Source: Sulfuricurvum kujiense
Lineage (GTDB): Bacteria > Campylobacterota > Campylobacteria > Campylobacterales > Sulfurimonadaceae
Direction of reading: 5' to 3'
DNA length: 34,038 nt
NCBI GenBank assembly: GCA_002742695.1
Contig: DLUI01000059.1
Location: 8,264-42,301, forward strand
Shown here: positions 29,207 to 34,038 of the stretch, in pieces
How the letters are laid out: every line of letters starts with the position of its first letter
How positions within the stretch are numbered: position 1 is the first letter of the stretch
Program-made: the position numbers and the translations under genes
Notes under the pieces: model-generated
The model's input: only the letters and a program-made list of their open reading frames with translations
Database searches by the model: none
Told to the model about the DNA's origin: nothing

Positions 29207-31528
29207 ATGAAGAGATTGATCCCTTTTTTAGCAGTATTCCTATGTTTTATCTCCGCATCGGCTAAAGATGAGATCAGATTCGGTGTTTTTGCCTATATGG
29301 GGCATGAAAAGACCCGAGCAAAATACCAGCCGCTGGTTGAGTATCTGAATGAAAAACTCGATAATCGGGTTGTTTTGGAAGTTCTGACTCAAGAGGAGAT
29401 GGACGAAAAAATTGCCAAAAATCAGCTTGATCTCGCCACCACCAATCCTACCCATTTCCTCGTTGTCCGTCATCAGTACGCACTAAGCGGTGCGATTGCT
29501 ACCCTTATCAGTGCCAACGAGGAGGGAAAGCCTTCCAGCCGTCTGGGAGGTGTAATAATTGTACGCCCTGAGAGTCAGATTGAGCACCTTGAGGACATAA
29601 AGGGTAAATCAATCTTAACACCCAGTATGAAACATATGGGGGGGTTCAGAGCTCAGGTATATGAACTCCATCAACAAGATATTCATATCAACAAGCATAA
29701 TAATAAAATTATCGAGACCTATAATTCTCATCAAGAGGTGGTTCGAGAGATTTTAATGCGTCGAGCTGAGGTTGGATTTATCCGTGATGGCATCTTGGAA
29801 GAGATGATAGAGAGCGGTGATATCAAAGCAGGGGATATCCGAATCGTTAACGAAAAAAAAGTGGCGACTCACCCTTACAGAGTATCAACGCAACTCTATC
29901 CGGAATGGCCTGTTTTTGCCCTTCCTCATGCCAAAGAGAGAGATATTAAACTCTTCCTTGCAGCCCTTTACTCTCTTCAACCGACGAATGAAGCGATTAA
30001 AAAAGCGGGGATTTACGGCTATTCTCTACCGGCTGATTATCTGGAAGTCGAAGAGCTTGCCCGTCATTTGCGTCTCCCACCGTTTGATCAGACACCCGAA
30101 ATTATTTTTTCGGATGTTTGGGCACATTATAAGGCGATGATTATTGTTTCACTCGGGGCTTTGCTGTTCGTATTGATCTATTATACACGTGAGCAGCGGA
30201 GAAAAAAACTGTTTGAATCGCTCCTATTTAATATCGGAGACGGTGTCTACGGTGTCAATCATGAAGGCAAATGTACATGGATCAATGCTCAGGCGTTGAA
30301 GATGACCGGATTTAGTGAAAATGAGGTACTGAATAAGGATCAGCATGCCCTTTTTCACCACCACAAAGTCACTCATGAAGTGTATGATGAGTCTGAATGT
30401 CCTATATACATGACATTGCAAGACCGTCAAACCCGCAGCGGTGAAGAGTATTTGATCCGACATGACGGTACCTACTTTCCGGTAAGTCTCACCGTAGCTT
30501 CTGCGGATGATGGCGCTATCATCGTTTTTCGGGACATTACAGAGCAAAAAATGTTGCAAGAAACACTGCAACGAAGTGAATCAAGTCTTAAAAAAGCCCA
30601 ATCAATAGCCCATATCGGGAGTTGGGAACTTGACCTCCAAAACAATCATTTGTTTTGGTCGGATGAGATTTATCGTATTTTTGAGATCAATCGACTCCGC
30701 TTTGAAGCTTCCTACGACGCATTTTTGAATGTCATCCATCCAGATGATCGGGAGAGTGTTAACCGAGCGTATGAATATTCACTGATTACCCGACAAAAAT
30801 ATACGATCGATCACCGCCTTTTGATGGAAGACGGCAGAATCAAGTGGGTTCGAGAGGTGGGAGATACCGAGTATGATTCGGAGGGGAACCCTACTGTTTC
30901 CAGAGGAACCGTACAAGATATTACGGAACAAGTTTTGATTAATCAGGAACTTCGTGAGATAAAGTCGAAACTCGAAGAGACGAATGCCGCGTTGAGCCTT
31001 AAAAACAATCAGCTTAAAGAGCTTGCTATGATTGACGGGCTCACCCACATTGCGAATCGCCGCTTTTTTGATGAGATGTATGCAAAAAACTATAAAGAGG
31101 CTTTCAGAGAGAAAAAAACGCTAGCAGTGATAATGATCGATGTTGATCACTTCAAGCCCTACAACGACCATTATGGGCATGCACAGGGGGATGAATGTTT
31201 GATAGCGATAGCCCAAGTACTCAAAAACAGTCTCAAGCGTCCCAGCGATATCATCGCCCGTTATGGGGGTGAGGAGTTTATTATTTTACTCAAAGATATT
31301 GATTTAGATGGGGCACAGCAAGTTTCTGAGTCTCTGTTAAAAGCCGTTGAGGCTCTTCAAATGACACATGAATACTCCTCTGCGGCTGATGTTGTTAGTG
31401 TCAGTGTCGGAATGGCTTTTAAAGAAGTCGGGGATGCTGTGAGTAAAGAATCCCTCCTTAAAAGTGCGGATGATGCACTCTATAAAGCTAAAGCTGAGGG
31501 ACGAAACAGGGTGGTCAGTACGGTTTAA
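29207..31528 (+). CDS. PhnD-like binding domain, PAS, GGDEF diguanylate cyclase
   Basis: The 773-residue transmembrane sensor has a signal peptide (1-19), then a PhnD/phosphonate-type periplasmic binding domain (about 22-290; EIRFGVFAYMG start, DLATTNPTHFL, PSMKHMGGFRAQ). A transmembrane segment lies at about 310-327, a PAS at about 335-448 (HHHK...SECPIY signature), a second PAS (PAS_3-like) at about 463-577, and a GGDEF at about 607-773. GGEEF is at 687-691 and the inhibitory RxxD site at 678-681. It should make c-di-GMP in response to a periplasmic oxyanion-like ligand; the ligand is not known. It probably starts the cyclase operon. Confidence 0.88.
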   Translation: MKRLIPFLAVFLCFISASAKDEIRFGVFAYMGHEKTRAKYQPLVEYLNEKLDNRVVLEVLTQEEMDEKIAKNQLDLATTNPTHFLVVRHQYALSGAIATLISANEEGKPSSRLGGVIIVRPESQIEHLEDIKGKSILTPSMKHMGGFRAQVYELHQQDIHINKHNNKIIETYNSHQEVVREILMRRAEVGFIRDGILEEMIESGDIKAGDIRIVNEKKVATHPYRVSTQLYPEWPVFALPHAKERDIKLFLAALYSLQPTNEAIKKAGIYGYSLPADYLEVEELARHLRLPPFDQTPEIIFSDVWAHYKAMIIVSLGALLFVLIYYTREQRRKKLFESLLFNIGDGVYGVNHEGKCTWINAQALKMTGFSENEVLNKDQHALFHHHKVTHEVYDESECPIYMTLQDRQTRSGEEYLIRHDGTYFPVSLTVASADDGAIIVFRDITEQKMLQETLQRSESSLKKAQSIAHIGSWELDLQNNHLFWSDEIYRIFEINRLRFEASYDAFLNVIHPDDRESVNRAYEYSLITRQKYTIDHRLLMEDGRIKWVREVGDTEYDSEGNPTVSRGTVQDITEQVLINQELREIKSKLEETNAALSLKNNQLKELAMIDGLTHIANRRFFDEMYAKNYKEAFREKKTLAVIMIDVDHFKPYNDHYGHAQGDECLIAIAQVLKNSLKRPSDIIARYGGEEFIILLKDIDLDGAQQVSESLLKAVEALQMTHEYSSAADVVSVSVGMAFKEVGDAVSKESLLKSADDALYKAKAEGRNRVVSTV

Positions 31529-31573
31529 GACTATCGGAGTTATCATTAATGCAATCTATAGGAAGAGTAGGGA

Positions 31574-32848
31574 ATGATGCAAGCTCAAGAACTTAAATCG
31601 AGTTTCACCAAGCGCTATATTATTGCGATCTCTCTTATCGCACTTCTCTCAAGCGGTGCTTATTATGTCTTGAATCTTGCCCTAAAAGCGAGTGATTCGA
31701 CAGCACTGGTTGTCAATATCTCAGGAAAACAGCGGATGCTCTCACAGCGGATTGCCTCGTATTCTCAGCAGTATTATTTGCGTGTTTATGCGGATGGGGT
31801 ACACTCGGACAGTGAAACCATCCGAGCTAAATTGCTGAGTGCTATTGAGGAGATGGGCAAAGCCAACGAAGCACTCTCCTCCGGAAGCTTGAAAGAGGGT
31901 GTGCAGGTAGAACTCTCCCCTTCCATCTATTCGCTTTATTATGGGGAGACATTGCTTAAAAGGCGTGTTGAAGAGTATCTTGATCGAGCAATACGTCTAA
32001 GTAACGCACACTCCCAAGATGAATCAATGACTCTTTTAGGAGAAATTTTAGAGCTCTCCGACCCCCTTTTAAATGATCTAAACAGTGCCGTTTTACAGTA
32101 TCAAAAAGAGGGTGAAGCCAATATCGTCGCAATTGATAATTTAGAATCAATAGTGTGGCTGGTAACACTGATGACGCTACTATTGGAAGTGATTTTTATT
32201 TTTCAGCCTATGGCCAATAAAATTCGTGAATTGTTTCAAGAGGTGGCTTGGGATCATGAAAATCTTGAGCAGCAAATTTCAATTCGAACAATGAGCTTGG
32301 AGCATGCTAACTTGAAATTGATGCAATTGGCGTCACATGATCCGTTGACGGGGCTTAAAAATCGGCTCAATATGGAGCGTGATCTCGAAGAATTGATTTT
32401 TCAATACGAAAAAAATCATCTCCCTTACGCTGTGTTGATGCTCGATATTGACTGGTTTAAAAAAATCAACGATACCTATGGGCACGATGCGGGTGATTTT
32501 GTTTTGTGTGAAATTTCAAAAATTATGTTGGAAAGTGTACGTATTCAGGACAGTGTTTACCGTGCCGGGGGGGAAGAATTTGTTATAATTTTTAATCGTA
32601 TCACGCGAGAGCAGGCGATTGAAAAATCAGAATCTATCCGTTTGGGAGTTCAAAAACATCCGTTTATCTTTAGTGATCAAACGATGCAATGCACGATTAG
32701 CGGAGGGCTTTACCACCCTGATATTTTAAAATCCTCAAGCGTTCAAGGGGTTCTTAAACTCGCTGATAATGCCCTATATGAGGCCAAACATTCAGGACGC
32801 AATACCATCGTCGAAGCGATCTATAAAAAAGTTGAAGAGAAAGAGTAA
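31574..32848 (+). CDS. PilJ-type sensor diguanylate cyclase
   Basis: The 424-residue inner-membrane protein has transmembrane segments at about 14-34 and 192-210. The periplasmic part is the PilJ/NarX-type N-terminal domain, with the P-box-like VNISGKQRMLSQRIASY (residues about 47-63). A coiled linker follows (DHENLEQQISIR), then GGDEF with the GGEEF active site and a RxxD inhibitory site (RIQD, five residues before). NarX-like P-boxes bind nitrate or nitrite, so an anion-sensing role is possible but unproven. It lies 46 bases after the preceding cyclase and 7 before the next gene. Confidence 0.85.
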   Translation: MMQAQELKSSFTKRYIIAISLIALLSSGAYYVLNLALKASDSTALVVNISGKQRMLSQRIASYSQQYYLRVYADGVHSDSETIRAKLLSAIEEMGKANEALSSGSLKEGVQVELSPSIYSLYYGETLLKRRVEEYLDRAIRLSNAHSQDESMTLLGEILELSDPLLNDLNSAVLQYQKEGEANIVAIDNLESIVWLVTLMTLLLEVIFIFQPMANKIRELFQEVAWDHENLEQQISIRTMSLEHANLKLMQLASHDPLTGLKNRLNMERDLEELIFQYEKNHLPYAVLMLDIDWFKKINDTYGHDAGDFVLCEISKIMLESVRIQDSVYRAGGEEFVIIFNRITREQAIEKSESIRLGVQKHPFIFSDQTMQCTISGGLYHPDILKSSSVQGVLKLADNALYEAKHSGRNTIVEAIYKKVEEKE

Positions 32849-32854
32849 TTTCAA

Positions 32855-34038
32855 ATGATAAATAAAACAATAGTTGAACGTATTTTGTTGGTGGATGATA
32901 GTAAAACATTGGCAAAATTGATCAGTTTAAAAGTAAAAAGTGAACTAAAAATAGAGATAGATGTGGCGTATTCGCTCTCAGAAGCAGAGCTTTTTAGTAA
33001 AAAATATAGCTATACCTTAGCGATTCTTGATCTCAATCTTCCCGATGCCCCCAATGGGGAAGTGGTTGATGTAATGCTCAAAAAAAATATCCCCTCAATC
33101 GTTTTGACGGGGAGTGTCGATAAAGAGTTCCGTAAAGTGATGCTAAAAAAAGATATTATCGATTATATTTATAAGGGGGGAATTCATGATATCGACTACC
33201 TAATCGATATTATCAAAAGACTCCTCAAAAATCGTCATCATAAAGTGATGGTGGTGGATGATTCATCGGTGTTTCGAAATCGGATGAAAAAAATGGTGGG
33301 AAATCTCTTTTTTCAAGTGTATGCACTCGCTCATGGAGAAGAGGCTCTCTTGATTTTGGAAGAGAATCCCGATATTAAAATCATTATCACCGATTACAAT
33401 ATGCCGGTGATGGACGGACTGGAACTTACCAAAGCGGTTCGCAAAAAGTATACAAAAAATCAGCTCTCTATTTTTGTCCTCTCTTCCACCGAAGATTCCG
33501 ATGTATCCGCTATGTTTCTTAAACAAGGGGCGAACGATTTTATCAACAAACCGTTCAGCAAAGAGGAGTTTTCATGTCGGTTAAACAATGCGATTGAAGC
33601 GTTGGAGAATATCGATACGATTACCCATTATTCCAGCCGCGATTTTTTGACGGGATTGTACAATCGGCGCCACTTTTTTACGGTGATGGAACCCTATTTT
33701 ATCGAAGCGGTCAATCGAGATGAAGAGTTTATGACGGCGATGATCGATATTGATAATTTTAAAAGTATCAATGAAAGTTACGGACACGATATCGGAGATC
33801 AGATGATCATTCACGTTTCTGAACTACTTCGCTCAAACGTACAGTATCAAGATGTCGTTTCACGTTTTACAGGAGATGAATTTTGTCTTGTCTTAAAAGA
33901 AACGACCCGTGAAAAATCGATTGAAATTTTAGAACGTATTCGACAAAGAATAGCATTGACACCTCTTGTACTTGCATCGGGAGAAGAGGTGTTTTTGACG
34001 GTTTCTATCGGGGCGGCGTTGGAACATGATAATTCTTT
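32855..34038 (+). CDS. PleD-like REC-REC-GGDEF response regulator, 3' end outside window
   Basis: The start at ATG 32855 follows the previous stop by six bases. Translation gives two receiver domains and a GGDEF. The first (1-125) has the DD pair at 14-15 and phospho-acceptor Asp59. The second (129-245) has VVDDS, phospho-acceptor Asp180 in ITDYNMPVMDG, and the Lys in NKPF. The GGDEF domain begins at about 262 (SRDFLTGLYNRRHF). Its active site reads TGDEF (339-343) instead of GGDEF, and the usual RxxD inhibitory site is QYQD. It has the layout of PleD of Caulobacter. The coding frame is open to the window edge. Cyclase activity with the Thr substitution is uncertain. Confidence 0.85.
   Translation, partial: MINKTIVERILLVDDSKTLAKLISLKVKSELKIEIDVAYSLSEAELFSKKYSYTLAILDLNLPDAPNGEVVDVMLKKNIPSIVLTGSVDKEFRKVMLKKDIIDYIYKGGIHDIDYLIDIIKRLLKNRHHKVMVVDDSSVFRNRMKKMVGNLFFQVYALAHGEEALLILEENPDIKIIITDYNMPVMDGLELTKAVRKKYTKNQLSIFVLSSTEDSDVSAMFLKQGANDFINKPFSKEEFSCRLNNAIEALENIDTITHYSSRDFLTGLYNRRHFFTVMEPYFIEAVNRDEEFMTAMIDIDNFKSINESYGHDIGDQMIIHVSELLRSNVQYQDVVSRFTGDEFCLVLKETTREKSIEILERIRQRIALTPLVLASGEEVFLTVSIGAALEHDNS

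Noticed and set aside
1-34038. CRISPR array
   Set aside because: No series of regularly spaced repeats was seen; repeats found are pairs or palindromes only.

Overview
The window looks like a chromosomal segment of a free-living Campylobacterota (Sulfuricurvum/Sulfurimonas-like) bacterium. I infer this from the flavour of the core proteins, the many GGDEF proteins and the moderate, AT-leaning base composition; no rRNA or other decisive marker is present.

Core region 1 (1-2787) holds the 5' part of an Fn3-type lipoprotein gene, an RluD-family pseudouridine synthase, rodA, and a CAU-anticodon tRNA.

An integrated mobile element of about 18.0 kb (2742-20810) sits at the 3' end of that tRNA. It is bounded by a 47-bp direct repeat of the tRNA 3' half, with a tyrosine integrase just inside the right end. 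It has a phage-like control circuit: a CI-type repressor, divergent perfect-consensus promoters and ATATC-N5-GATAT operators. The control region occurs twice, once before a long membrane/transfer operon (3942-9164) and once before a replisome-organiser/AlpA operon (11051-12051). Between them lie an oriT-like cluster of palindromes and a MobV/Pre-like relaxase. There are no capsid, tail, VirB4 or coupling-protein genes, so it is best read as an integrative mobilizable element rather than a prophage or a self-sufficient ICE. It carries its own DotA/TraY-like polytopic protein, split here by an apparent -1 frameshift.

The cargo of the element (12.1-19.4 kb) looks like a defence and stress island: a zinc-ribbon membrane protein, a GNAT acetyltransferase, a secreted protein, a DCL-domain protein with an HNH-like tail, a HipBA pair, and a WYL regulator divergent from a three-gene ubiquitin-like operon. 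That operon encodes a single beta-grasp Ubl, a ThiF/E1-like protein with an extra N-terminal domain, and a DUF6527-like zinc protein. This compact Ubl operon is the most interesting system in the window. Its E1 has only one cysteine, outside the ThiF domain, and its Ubl has no C-terminal Gly-Gly.

Just outside the element (20.8-23.6 kb) is a second accessory strip: an antitoxin/ParE pair, a DUF4145 gene with a small partner flanked by inverted repeats, a degenerate copy of the tRNA end, and a winged-helix/nucleotidyltransferase pair. This suggests successive insertions at one tRNA site.

Core region 2 (23.6-34.0 kb) holds a SixA-like phosphatase, a DUF1294 protein, a D,D-carboxypeptidase, a YjfB-like protein, a phasin-like protein, a UbiB-family kinase, and four diguanylate cyclase genes. 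One of the four has a recognisable LOV photosensor domain. Three lie consecutively and probably form an operon that continues past the window end.
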